A stretch of DNA of 64,000 bases. It comes from Pilaira anomala (lineage: Eukaryota > Mucoromycota > Mucoromycetes > Mucorales > Mucoraceae). The position numbers and the translations under genes were made by a program. The notes below the pieces were generated by a model. It was not told where the DNA came from and searched no databases. It saw nothing but the letters and a program-made list of their open reading frames with translations. The stretch covers positions 62,001 to 126,000 of the forward strand of contig JAIXMQ010000067.1 in NCBI GenBank assembly GCA_025716855.1. Direction: 5' to 3'. This document shows positions 37,057 to 48,346 of this stretch, in pieces; positions within the stretch are counted from its first letter, which is position 1, and the number at the start of each line of letters is the position of its first letter.

Positions 37057-38756
37057 GTTTTTTTTATTTTAAAAAATAGAGAAAAGAAGGGATAAAAAAA
37101 TATGTAAATAGCACTTAATTTGTTTAAAAAAACGAGGACAGGGAAAATGGTGTAATTTTCGGAAAACGATTAAGCGAGCGCTCGCTGAGCACAAAACACA
37201 CACAAAAAAAAAAAAACGATGAAGTAATGCATGTAACACATATTTTTTTATGTTTGTAGTGGGACAACAAAAATGACGTTTTATACTCATTAACATTTTA
37301 ATCAAGACTTTATTTCTTTTTTTGGTTCTTGAAAATTTGTGTTGGGAGTAGACCAGTTTGTTAGTATTAGGATATAAGCGAATTGATTTCAAGATATATG
37401 TTTATATTTGTACTTACAGAACGGCTCCAGACACGACACCATTTAAGGTTATTGTCGATTTAAAGACACCATTTCAAGAGGGAGAAAAAAAAAGTTAAAG
37501 ACGTCGCCAACACCGTCTGATTTAAGGCCATTTTCGATTTAAAGAATTACTATTTGGAATATAGTAATTAATATTGTTGTTGTTGCTTATATTCACCAGA
37601 GAGGGGCGCAGGATTTATGTTTCAGTACAGAGCATATGACTTTAAGATTATTTCTTATGGCTTGATAATTGTATCTTGCTTTATCTCCAGATCGAGACAT
37701 TTTATAAAGGAAAAAAGAAAAAGATAACTATGTAAATATATTATGGAAAAGAAAGAAGAAGAGGCGGGTTATGTATTTAAAGGTGTACAACAGAAATCTA
37801 ATTTCATTGTTCATGGAAAATTTAACAGTCATCACATTTACGCATACGACAAAGTAAAGTCATATTTTCTATTTGATTGTGAAGGGGGCACTCCAATTGG
37901 CACCAATCAATAAACAAATCTTAAAACTTTTTTCAAAAAACCTCCCGTTTCAAATTATTAGCTATATAATTATACGAATAAAGTTGCTCTGATAAAGAAG
38001 GCTTTTAATGGTATTTATAAAAGACATTTTACAATACAAAAGGGTTAAGCGATTTTAAACAAATTTAATATTTTTATCAATGTTTTTTCTTGACAGCAAC
38101 TAGTTACATAACTGGATTGAAATCTGTTGTCAACTACACAAATGAATCAGTTTTAATTCTATGTACAATACATGTGTTTCCAAAAGAATATCTGTAGAAA
38201 CAAATGATATATATCATGAAAATACATGATATTAAGCTTCTCGTGTTTTAAATAAAAAAAATCACTTACAAGAAATTTTGTAGCTTTATTTAGAGTGGGC
38301 ATTCAATCATAAGAATTTTATTGATGCAGGAATTCAAGAGTTCCTTTTTGCTGTAAATGTATGCTATAAAAGTAAACCGAAAAAAATCAACATATCTACA
38401 TGTTATACTTTTTTGTCTCGTGATACATATTGCGAAAAAATATATACATTCATGTGCATTGTAAAATCGTTGCTCAAACTGAAAATATAACATCTTTTAA
38501 TTAAATTCTTATAGACGTGTCAACATTTATTGTGTAGTGATAGCAACTACGTAGTTGTACGGGTAGATACAAAGTGAAGTGTCATGCGTTACAAATCATG
38601 ACAAAGACCTATATCAAAAAAAATCTTTTACTCATTATATGAGTATGCGACTAGACATATGGGGATCAAACAAAATGTGTTGTGGTAATATTCAACAGAC
38701 AGATAAAAAGATGGAAAAACATAGTTATGAAAAAAGGAAATTTTTGTGAGCTTTGA
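37057..38756. other. Myosin I upstream region and element remnant
   Basis: This holds the myosin I promoter. A perfect palindrome, AGCGAGCGCTCGCT, lies at 37173-37186. From about 37,440 to 37,545 there are two copies of TTAAGG...TCGATTTAAAG motifs like those inside the MITE at 22 kb. At 38289-38305 the sequence TTTATTTAGAGTGGGCA matches the MITE terminal repeat in inverted sense. I infer a degraded related element spanning roughly 37,410-38,305; its left terminus is unclear. No gene seen. Confidence 0.4.
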
Positions 38757-38759
38757 TTA

Positions 38760-39536
38760 CCTTCGCCTTTTCCAAGCAGCATACAAGGGAATTCCCTTGT
38801 TTCTTATAGCTTTTAAGACTGTCAGAAACGAATTGGTATCTACAGCTTCCAATACGTAAAAATCCTTGTTCTTTCTCAATAGTTACCGACTATCATGACG
38901 CATTGAAAAGGTGTCTATTCATATGGGTTTTTGAAAGGAACACCTTTTGGCCAGTAGAGAGCCTTAAACTCTGTAGTACCCTCTTTATCGACCAGATTTC
39001 TCCATAATGCCATGTTCGATCCGATATTGTCACACACAAATTCTAGTTAAACATAAACGAAAAAGTTGGAGCCATTTGAATATTATGAAAATAAGAAACA
39101 CATACGCGCCAATGAACAAATCCCATTATTTGGATAATTGGTACTATCGCTACAGAAGCGGGGCAAGCCAGATAGAAGCAGCGAATTTAAAGGGTACTTT
39201 GAAACATAACTTGCTTGTGCTTATCATTGTACAGCTTACTGGGCCAAACTTTCTTCGGAAACTCTCCAACACACTAAGATCAGATTTCTTTGATTTGAGG
39301 AGGCAGAACAATATTCGAAGATCAATTTTCATGTCAATCTTTTCAACCTTTTTTGCTTTTGTAGGCATTGTATGTATCGCCCCAATAGAGACATAAACCA
39401 CTCTTTGAAAAAAATTCCTCGAACGCATATGACCAGCATTTGATAGTATAATCTTGTTCGGAATAAAGCATGATTCTTGAATTCTTGAAAAGGTACTTTT
39501 TGAAAAGGTGTATTTAGAGAATATACGTGTAAACAT
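38760..39536 (-). pseudogene. Right-arm copy of the decayed family member
   Basis: Same broken frames as at 31198-31980, on the opposite strand, including the 128-codon open stretch 39536-39150 with KIDMKIDLRIL. It lacks the final acidic exon because the arm ends at 38757. Confidence 0.5.
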
Positions 39537-40944
39537 TTAAGTGTCTCCTTTCTTTATTACTTGTGGCAGTATAAGGGTTCATACTTCTGAAGGACTTTCT
39601 AATCCTGGCAACTGAAAGAGACAGTTAGTTACAGCCTATTTTGCGAATATCAAGTTAGTTATTCTTATGATGAAAATAGATGTACAGTAGGGGCGGTTAA
39701 TCCCATTCTTGCACTATTTATTGTCATGCGTGGTCCAAAAACATATCAAAACGGAAATAGGTTTACCTTCTTTTCAAACGTTACAATGGATTTGGCTTTT
39801 GGGATACCATGGGTAACCTTAAGGGTTGAACAAACGCTTTTTAAATATATTTCTCTAGTTCATTTGAGAAAATAAAACCTTGCGAGCCTTGACTCTGGTC
39901 GGTTGTATCCATAATGTAGTTTCGTGTGATGCTTAGAAAAAAAAGTGGGTAAGTAAGCATAAGCATTATTTACAATACAAAGGTTAATAGAGATATACAT
40001 ATATATCAAAGTGTTTTCCTTCTTTCTCTTTACTCAAGCTTTGATAATTATGCAAAAAGTCACTGCTGGTTTTTTTTATAGCCTAATAAAAAAAACAAAA
40101 TTATGATAGGAACGCAATGAATAACTTGGTGTCAAACCTCTTTTCTCTTGACAGCTCTGCGACTTTCATAAACTCGTCTCTATTGTAAGTAGTGTGGTTA
40201 ATAACGCGTAGATATCACTTGAAGTGTGATTCAATAAACACCCACCTTTCGGTTAATGCTCCTTTTTTGTTGTTGCTGTTGTCATTATCTAGCTCCTATT
40301 TAAACCAATAAAGAAAAGAATGGTAACGCGAAAAGAGTTTCCTTTGGAACACAGGGCAATGAAAGTTTTAATGGTAGGTGTTTATTTCACTTGAACTAAT
40401 TGTCAAACATTCGGTCAACAAGCGATCCCAACTAGATATATAAAAAGATATTATCGAATAGTAACTAGCATTAATTGTAGAAGCATATTAAACTCATTTC
40501 ACTTTATACTAAGGTAATACATATGAAAAAGAAAAAGAAAAGGTGGCAAATAATATGTACATGATGTTTTTTATTTTTCTGTCTTTGTCTATATGTATAT
40601 ATATATTGTATATATATATATATATATATAGATATAAAAGAGGGATAATCCTACAAAGATACTTGTTGATAATACGCTTACATAAGACCACAAATCAAAA
40701 GTAATGTTGTAGTTGTGTCTACACACTCTTTAATTGAAAGATATTCTCTTTACATACATAATATAGAGCAATAATATTTCCACTGTTGCTCTGTACTTAC
40801 TTTTAAATTCACCCATGGAGCTCAATTAAACTTTCATTGTAACAAAAGACTGTAATCACAACAATAGTTTGAAAATAATAAAGCCTTTACGTTTATGTTA
40901 AGGTGAGATAATAATAAATTCTGTTTCTACGGCGCTTCAGTCTC
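39537..40944. other. Right arm, no gene seen
   Basis: Mirror of 29,791-31,197: AT-rich, with a (TA)n stretch near 40,595-40,630. No supported gene. Confidence 0.5.
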
Positions 40945-42720
40945 TGTGGTTTTTTTGTGTGACACACTTTTTTTTTTATCATAATTTTTTTTTGGAAACG
41001 TCATCATCAAGATTACGAATAAAAAAAAATATACAAAATAATCCTGTTGTTCCTCCTTTTATACCCATCATTATCTTTTCTTTTGCAAAGTATGGTGTTC
41101 TATTGTTTGATTGTGATGCGAATGTAGCGGTTTTCTTACCGTGGAACATTTACAATGTTTTGACATGCCGCAATCAGCACTTCTCGAAGTGTAATGCATT
41201 AGTTCTCTACTTGCAGATTAGTATAGATCTCGACATTTCTTTATTCTTCATCTGTAATTAACTTACCATGGGATAGTTCCTGGTCCTAGAAGTTTACTTC
41301 TGGGAGGTTAAGTGTATTGCTGCATAAAGATTTAAAGATTTGAATACCAGTTGCTTCTGGGTTTCTTTTGTCGGGTATCTTGTTCTATTTGTGATACAGT
41401 TAATATGGTGCCATAGTATCGATTTTCTGCTGTCATCACCGGGTGTTTGCTTATTTAGTGTTACCGGTTATTGTCGTGGCTGGCAGTGTTGCTATGACAG
41501 GTGTTGCTATGATAGGTGTTGCTCTGACTAATACTGGTGTTGCTTTAGTTGTTGTTGCTATGATGGTAAGTTACTTTTTATTTTTTTTTTTATATTATGT
41601 TTCCAAGCAGTTTCTAACAGTTTCAGCAATGCAACGGGTTTGTAAAAGCAATGATCAAGTTTTGTGAATTCTATTTTCTGGCGAGTATGCTCTATCTTGA
41701 TGGGTCCTGTCTCCTTCTCTTCCGTCCTCGTTTACGAGCGGTTCGTGCAGTTCAATCCTGGGTGTAATGGCACGTAAAACCATACGGATATCGTAGGGAG
41801 AGTTGGATTGATGGTTCTCATCTCGGTAGATGTCATCTCAAAGGAAAGTATTATGATCAAAGGTTGATTGTTGTCACAACACCGCAGCAGTTAGTGATTC
41901 TATTTTTTGGCGAGTATGTTCTATCTTGGTAAGTCCTGTCTCCTTCTCTTCCGTTCTCGTTTACGAGCGGTTCGTGCAGTTTAATCCTGGGTGTAATGGC
42001 ACGTAAAACCATACGAATATCGAAGGGAGAGTTGGATTGATGGTTCTTATCTTGGTAGTCATCTCTAAGAAAAATATTATCATTGATTGTTGTGTTGTTG
42101 TACTTATCCGTTGCATTCTTATTTTTGAGACTTCAGCTAGTGGACCTCCTCGTGGTTTGTCTTGGGAAACTTTGAATTCAGAAGCTTTTTCTTTCCGGAT
42201 TGTAAAGGCTAAAGCACTAGTAACTTTTTTTTAAATAATTATTGTAATAAAAAAAAACAAAAAGTCCAGATTAAACTTATTTTCCTTTAACATGTTGTGA
42301 GTTGTGATATACATACATAAATAAACTCATTCTTTTTTAAAGTGTCTTGTCTCTATGTACCATCCAATAAGTTTCCCACAAGATTGCCTCCAAGATTGTA
42401 TCATTTTTTACAGCTAGACTTTTTTTATTATTATTTTATTTATCTTAACTACACAGTGGACTTTTTTTTTTTCTTTTATAATTATATCCTTAATTGATTG
42501 CAAAAATCAATTAGCAAAATATTTGTTTTTATTTATAACTAAAATTGAACTGATACAGTTGATAAAGTATAAATATAATATTAGCTCTACGAAGTCTTTG
42601 GTTAATGCATAAAGCTCAAAAGGCGCCACATAAATTCATCTACATCACAGTCAGGAACTCCAAAGGCTAAAAGCTTGCATTTTTTTTTTTTTTTTTTTTT
42701 TTTGTAGTGCCGATTGTGGT
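40945..42720 (+). mobile_element. 1.7-kb interspersed repeat, right-arm copy
   Basis: Same orientation as the third copy at 56330-58020 and about the same length. From left to right it contains GTGACACAC with T runs; a conserved block from CCTGTTGTTCCTCCTTTTAT onward; a GTTGCTATGA minisatellite (41470-41560); two copies of a roughly 230-bp segment (41680-42050); and an end at GTAGTGCCGATTGT after a long T run. No transposase frame is visible. Confidence 0.62.
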
Positions 42721-42739
42721 GCCCCAAGAATTCACCTAG

Positions 42740-44200
42740 AATAAACCAAATAACAAGAAGTCAACGATTGTACAGACACCAAATAGAATAAACCAAATAA
42801 CAAGAAGTCAACGATTGTACAGACACCAAATAGAATAAACCAAATAATAAGTCAATGATTGTAAAGACACCAAATACTGAGTCAACAATTGCCAGGACAC
42901 CAAATACTGAGTCAATGATTGCCAAAACACCAAACAAAGTAAACCAGATATTGGAATCAAATATAATCAAAACACCAAGTCATTGAATCAACTACTTTGC
43001 ATCTATTCTAAAATCAAAAAAAAAAAAAAATTTTTTTTTAATTCAAGAATAGACGCTCCGTAGTAGGCATAGTTAACTACAGTTGTAAAGTAATATAATA
43101 AGTTAGTAGTCCAATAATAGATAGAGAGAGGGGAAGGGGGAGGGGGGAAGGCAAAATGCAAATGACCCAACAGCTCCATGAAATGAAGCATATGGGTATC
43201 CCAGTTTTATTGTGTGGAGTGTAGCCCAAAGTTTCCAAGCCGCATTCAACGCATTGACGGGAAGGTCGGCATTGTGACTAGCCCACCGTAGGCTGGGTCT
43301 ACCATTTAGCATTTATATGGAATATCCCAAGTACTGTCAGTCCGTTGAGTTCGACATAAATCCCAGGCATGTGTAGAATAAACAAGTCAAGGTTAAAGGA
43401 TGAATCCGTATTTCTAGCCCACACCTCAAGGGGATCAACAACTGGCATGGAATGTAGCAGATATTTCTAGCCCAGAACAATGAACAGGTACTGTAATGAA
43501 ATATGTCTAGCCCAGAACAATGAACAAGTAGTGTAAGGAAATATGTCTAGCCCAGAACAATGAACAAGTAGTGTAAGGAAATATTTCTAGCCCACCACAA
43601 AAGTGAATGGAATGTAGCATATATTTCTGGCCCGGAACAAAGTAGATGGAATGTAGCATATATTTCTGGCCCGGAACAAAGTAGATGGAATGTAGCATAT
43701 ATTTCTGACCCAGGACAAAGTAGATGGAATGTAGCATATATTTCTAGCCCATGCACGGGTATGAATGTAGCGTTATCGTCTAGCTCGCCTTCTTGAGGAT
43801 GGAATGTAGCATATACAGTAATCCTAAGGTTTTGGCCGGAGTTTCTAGCCCCAGGAATATGGATCCTGCACGAAAAATCTTACGAGGAACCAAGACCATA
43901 GTAGATATAGATAGAGGGGGGAGGAGGAGTGTGTATGTATAGAGGAGGTAAAGTGTAGTGTACTTTTTAAAAAAAAAAGTACTAAACAAGGGGATATTAC
44001 CTGCTTTTTTTTTTGTTCAACTTGAACAATGTGTTCAATCAATAAGAAGCAAACCTAGAACCATGTGTTCAATCAATAAGAAGTAAACCTGGAACAATGT
44101 GTTCGATCAATAAGAAGCCAGCCTGGAACAATGTGTTCAATCAACAAGAAACAAACCTGGAACAATGTGTTCAATCAACAAGAAACAAACTCCATGTGTA
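42740..44200. repeat. Right-arm minisatellite cluster
   Basis: Mirror copies of the three left-arm minisatellites: TTTGGTGTC type at 42,740-42,960, the 39/40-bp array at 43,430-43,770 and the 34-bp array at 44,025-44,200. Between them (43,020-43,420) is non-coding DNA with no clear feature. Confidence 0.75.
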
Positions 44201-45342
44201 AAAAGTAAGAACGGTGAGAAAAAAAATAAAAAAGAGGGAGAACTACGTAAACAACCGAGAAAAAAACAGTCATGAGGAGCTAACTTTACTAAGTTCATGC
44301 AAATCATATGATGTTTGTGCAACACAGTCTTCTAAAATAGAAAAATAGAAAAAAAAAAACTCATATTAGTTGAGCTCGACCATCAAATATATTGGCATAT
44401 TGTCTTGTAGAATACGAAACGTTACAGGTTAAATAGACTCTAGTGAATAGTGTATTCCTTTACATATGTCTATCCTACTGACCACCACGGCTTGAGTCAC
44501 TATAATTAACACATCTGATGAGTAAATTATCAATATCAGTATAATTATCATATTTAGCATACATATTACGTTATTAGTTGAATAAGCAAGTTTGAAATAG
44601 ATTGTCATCATCTATATAAAAACTCCAGAAACTCCATTACAAACAATGGTAATAATTTTTTGCCGCAAATATCAAGTACACCTAAAAAAAAAAAAAAAGA
44701 ACATGCACATAAATTGGTCGAAATCTATCAACTTAAATAAACTAATTTTTACTCCAGAATCGTATTATTTTTAACAGCTTATATTTTTTTTAAAAAAAAA
44801 GTAATATCTACCTTCTGAAAGTAGCTTCAGGCTATCGAACTCACTCATAAAATAAATAGTATCAAATCTCAGCTTTATAAAATCGTGACAATCCAATGAG
44901 TGCATGAATAGTTAGCTCTTGTCTTGGCTGTGTTTCTGTAAATATCGATCCAAAAACTAGTCAAATTTTTTCCTTTTCAACGATACTAGACATTGAACAT
45001 ATAAGTATCTTTTTCTCTAGAAAAACAGATTCAAAGGCTTATAGTAAAGTTGTTACCATAAAAAGATACCCAAACTGTACCCAAACTATAAAATCTAACA
45101 AAAAAAAAAGAAGTCTTTTATTTTATCATCACAAATTAGTAAAACTACTAATCGTATTAAAGAAAAAGAAGCTGCTATCTGTATGAGGATCTTTGTCTTT
45201 AATCCAGGTATTACAAAAAGCATTGTAGTCTTTTTATTTAGTTAAAACCTGTTTGGACTTATTATGTTAAAAAAATTATTTACATAAATATTCTTTTTTT
45301 ATATATATTTTTCTTTCTTCTTTTTGCTATATTTAAAACTGT
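44201..45342. other. Right arm, flank of zinc-finger ORF
   Basis: AT-rich sequence upstream of the zinc-finger ORF. No gene or clear promoter motif was recognised. Confidence 0.45.
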
Positions 45343-46002
45343 ATGTACTCCAACAGACCGGCCAGTAGATCAAGCAACTATTCAAGAAGAAACTCTCGAA
45401 GTAGAAGCGTAAGCAGAAATGATAATAGAGAAAGAGTCTGTCTATCACATGGTTGTTATGTCTGTGGAAGTGTCTTGAGTACTGCAAGTGCAACACGAAA
45501 CCATATCGCACGAATCCACGGCATGTATCTCCCGCCTCGAGAAGTAGGCACCAGAAGACCTCAAGAAAACGATTGTGTCTTTGTACCTCATGATGAAAAC
45601 CGCGACTCTGACCATTATGCTTGTCCCTCTTGTTGGTTTCATTGTCCATACGAAGAACTGGATATCTTAAATGATCATACGCTAGATGAACATGACCCTC
45701 AACCCATTCAGGACCAAGATAATGATGAGGAAGAAGAAGAAGCGATGCCAATTATGAAGAATGGACGTCGTCGCAGTGTTTCATCTTATTATCCTGCAAA
45801 TCGTCAACAAGTCAAACGCCCTTTAAGTCGCTCCAATAGTGGACAAAGTGGACGACAACAATCTGATCGCCCTGCAAGTCGTCAAGGTAACCGTCCTGCA
45901 AGTCGTGCTGAGGCTGAAAATAACGATGATCCCTCACAACAAATCACCAAAAAACTGGATGAATTGGTTGAACTCTTTAAAGTCATGTTTTCCAGAAAAT
46001 GA
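45343..46002 (+). CDS. Double zinc-finger protein, lineage-specific
   Basis: A single-exon protein of 219 residues and unknown function. After an Arg/Ser-rich start it has a C2H2-like finger (CYVCGSVLSTASATRNHIARIH), then a conserved-looking REVGTRRPQENDCVFVPHDE linker. A second finger follows (CPSCWFHCPYEELDILNDHT, with a following His). The middle is acidic, then comes a basic Arg/Ser/Gln-rich segment with repeated RPASR-type units, and a short C-terminal helix (ITKKLDELVELFKVMF). I have an impression of similar multi-copy ORFs in Mucorales genomes, often near transposons, but could not check. This is the intact copy; its twin at 24733-25391 is frameshifted. Nucleic-acid binding is an inference from the fingers only. 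Confidence 0.65.
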   Translation: MYSNRPASRSSNYSRRNSRSRSVSRNDNRERVCLSHGCYVCGSVLSTASATRNHIARIHGMYLPPREVGTRRPQENDCVFVPHDENRDSDHYACPSCWFHCPYEELDILNDHTLDEHDPQPIQDQDNDEEEEEAMPIMKNGRRRSVSSYYPANRQQVKRPLSRSNSGQSGRQQSDRPASRQGNRPASRAEAENNDDPSQQITKKLDELVELFKVMFSRK

Positions 46003-46594
46003 GAGAAAAACTATATTTTAATTGTTAAAATAAAAAAGTTTAATAAATCGTTACTGTACTTTTGTTTTTTTTTCTTCGACTTCAACTAACAACAATATTT
46101 GGCATGTATGTAGACTCTAGGTATTTAAATCGAAATATAAATGAAACTTGTCCCTTTTTTTTTTAAAAAAAAAAACAGATTCAAACTGACAAAAGAACAA
46201 ACACTCAGACTGTAGTGAAACAATTTAAAAAAAATATGTACAGAAGAATTTGTAATTAGTTATGTACTTGAAGCCATAAAATCAAAATATCAACGTTGAC
46301 ATCAAAAATCGCATCAAATGAAAGTGGCTACACTACTTGTAAAATATTTTTATTTTTTTCTAGATACCTCTCACTTTTCTTCTCTTCGAGAATCTTCACA
46401 TCAAAATACCTTGTAAGTTAAAAGTGTTCAATACATTTTCAGTATTTCATAATTTAAATACAGTGATAGAGTTTTCTAATATATTTACCATCAATAAAAA
46501 TATTTAAAGAGATCATTTTATTTATTGTTCTAAACCATAAAAAAATTAGGTTAAAAACAAGAATACCATAATAAAAAAATGTTAAAAAGAAAAA
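46003..46594. other. Outer part of right arm
   Basis: 3' flank of the zinc-finger ORF, matching 24174-24732 on the other strand but with two extra short insertions near 46,240-46,300. Confidence 0.5.
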
Positions 46595-46633
46595 CTACTC
46601 TTCAAATTCATAACGTCCATTGAGACGATAGGT
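46595..46633 (-). pseudogene. Duplicated 3' end of SWIM-RING gene
   Basis: Reverse complement of the last 39 bp of the SWIM-RING coding sequence including its stop codon; homology stops abruptly at 46633. It marks the outer boundary of the duplicated arm. Confidence 0.85.
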
Positions 46634-46659
46634 CAATTAAATTGCTCTTTTTATATAAT

Positions 46660-46860
46660 ATGCAATTTTTTTACGAAGATGGTACTGGCAATATTGTTGA
46701 TGACCAAGGTCAACAAGCAACCACTTTTATTGAGGAAAAGTCATTTCGTTTAAAAAGCTTGACTGATCTTCGAAAGTGTATTAAAAACAAAAATGTTCAG
46801 GTTGATTTAACAACTATGGATGATACTGTGATGAGTGAGGCTACCCCTAGAAAAGAATAA
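46660..46860 (+). pseudogene. Truncated transposon-like N-terminal ORF
   Basis: An ATG at 46660 opens 66 codons: MQFFYEDGTGNIVDDQGQQA, then a segment ending VQVDLTTMDDTVMSEATPRK and a stop. The acidic leader resembles the start of Tc1/mariner-like transposases that I associate with Mucorales. The helix-turn-helix and DDE parts that should follow are missing. This assignment rests on memory of family texture, not on a search. It begins 27 bp outside the right arm. Confidence 0.4.
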
Positions 46861-48346
46861 TAATTTATACGGTATGTATATTTCACATATATTGCGTTTT
46901 TAATATTTTATTTAAAAAAATTCAGATATTATGGATTTAGCATATGAGCCATTATGGAACTTGAACAAGAACAACTACTTAAAATCAGGGTAAATTAGTG
47001 CTTCTTATGATTATCAAAATATGCAAGAGTAAGTTGAAGCAGGCTAGTTTAACGTGAGGAATAAACAAAGTGTTCAATCCTCCCACAGGTTAAAATAAAA
47101 TTAGTGTAAATGAATATTACATATTTCAAATCTTACCATGAAAAAAAAAATTCAGCAACTCTTAAAGCAAAGCAATCTCGATGAACAACTTACTTTTAAA
47201 ACAACACAAGGATGTTTTTCAAATAAGCCAACTCTAGCCAACATGGGTTTAGTTGCGTCACAAAATAGGATATTCGCCAAGCCCACAGAGATTGCTCACA
47301 ACCGATATACCTTTATACCTTACTAAGTCCTACAGTATAAAGATAAGGAGTCCAAGCAAAAGATTCACTCGTTCCGATTGTGGCTTTAAGATTTGCTGAA
47401 TTCTCATCATCAAAACAATCCCGGTGAACAACTTATTTTCAAAACAACACAAGGATGTTTTTCAAATAAGCCAACTCTAGCCAACATGGGTTTAGTTGCG
47501 TCACAAAATAGGATATTCGCCAAGCCCACAGAGATTGCTCACAACCGATATACCTTTATACCTTATTAAGTCCTACAATATAAAGATAAGGAGTCCAAGC
47601 AAAAGATTCACTCGTTCCGATTGTGTTGGTTTATGATGATGAGGTTGATGAAAGAAAAAAAAATTTTTTTTTTTTTGTGAACTAAGAGCATCGTCGGCAT
47701 TTTCCTTCCAATGAAAAGCCTCTACACACCCACCGAGATTTTGAGAACTCAGCAATTCAGATAAGGTACCGAAAGAAGCTTGTAATAAAAAAAACCATAA
47801 AAAGAAGGTAATTGGCTTCAAAAAAAATTTCACCGCCTGTATATAATAATGAATATTCTTAACTTGGTTTAAGACTTTTAACGAATTTATAGTCTTCAAC
47901 TCCTAACTGTATCATTCAGGTTATCAAGTTTTAGTATAAATATACCAGCACTCCATGCAGTAGTTAGATCTGGATCTTTTTTTTTTGAACTTTTTCTTTT
48001 TTGAAGAGGAATAAAATTGTTTATTTATCTCGTTAAATTTATTGCCCATTCGATAAGTGAATTCCACAACACCCACCACTGGCACCCACTGGCACCCACT
48101 GGCACCCACTATAAATTATTGGGCAAATAATCCTTTATTCAAGTTTTGATTTGTACAAAAAAAAAAAGATTATATACATAGCTTTATAAAGAAAAAAGCC
48201 TAGTTCGGAAAAGGGTAAAAAAAAAAAGGGTAAAGAAAAAAGGGTAAAGAAAAAAGGGTAAAGAAAAAAGGGTAAAGAAAAAAGGGTAAAGAAAAAAGGG
48301 TAAAGAAAAAAGGGTAAAGAAAAAAGGGTAAAGAAAAAGGGCATTA
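46861..48346. other. Accessory DNA with local duplications
   Basis: A 243-bp direct duplication (first copy from about 47,169, second from about 47,412) carries a short open segment, TFKTTQGCFSNKPTLANMGL, in each copy. On the minus strand a protein-like fragment, LQASFGTLSELLSSQNLGG, lies at about 47,690-47,785. A 12-bp repeat (CACTGGCACC type, four units) lies at 48,072-48,108, and a 16-bp repeat (AGGGTAAAGAAAAAAG) at about 48,228-48,340. No intact gene. Confidence 0.5.
48228..48340. repeat. 16-bp GGGTAAAG minisatellite
   Basis: About seven tandem copies of AGGGTAAAGAAAAAAG just downstream (in gene sense) of the minus-strand gene ending at 48347; it would lie in that gene's 3' UTR. Confidence 0.85.

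Larger units (their letters stand above)
38757..46633. repeat. Right arm of 7.88-kb inverted repeat
   Basis: Near-identical reverse copy of 24135-31981. It ends inside a duplicate of the last 39 bp of the SWIM-RING gene on the outer side. On the inner side it stops before the acidic exon of the decayed gene. Both truncations point to this arm being the copied one. Small differences include a four-base gap near 38795, scattered substitutions (for example near 38775, 42375 and 42352), and two short insertions near the outer end. Confidence 0.93.

Noticed and set aside
24135..46633. The inverted repeat as a mating-type (sex) locus
   Set aside because: No HMG-box gene, triose-phosphate transporter or RNA helicase, the usual Mucorales sex-locus genes, is present; the spacer gene is a class I myosin.
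48135..48344. Minus-strand frame of repeated FFLYPFFFTLFSLP
   Set aside because: Translation of the 16-bp GGGTAAAG minisatellite; it lies beyond the stop codon of the real gene.
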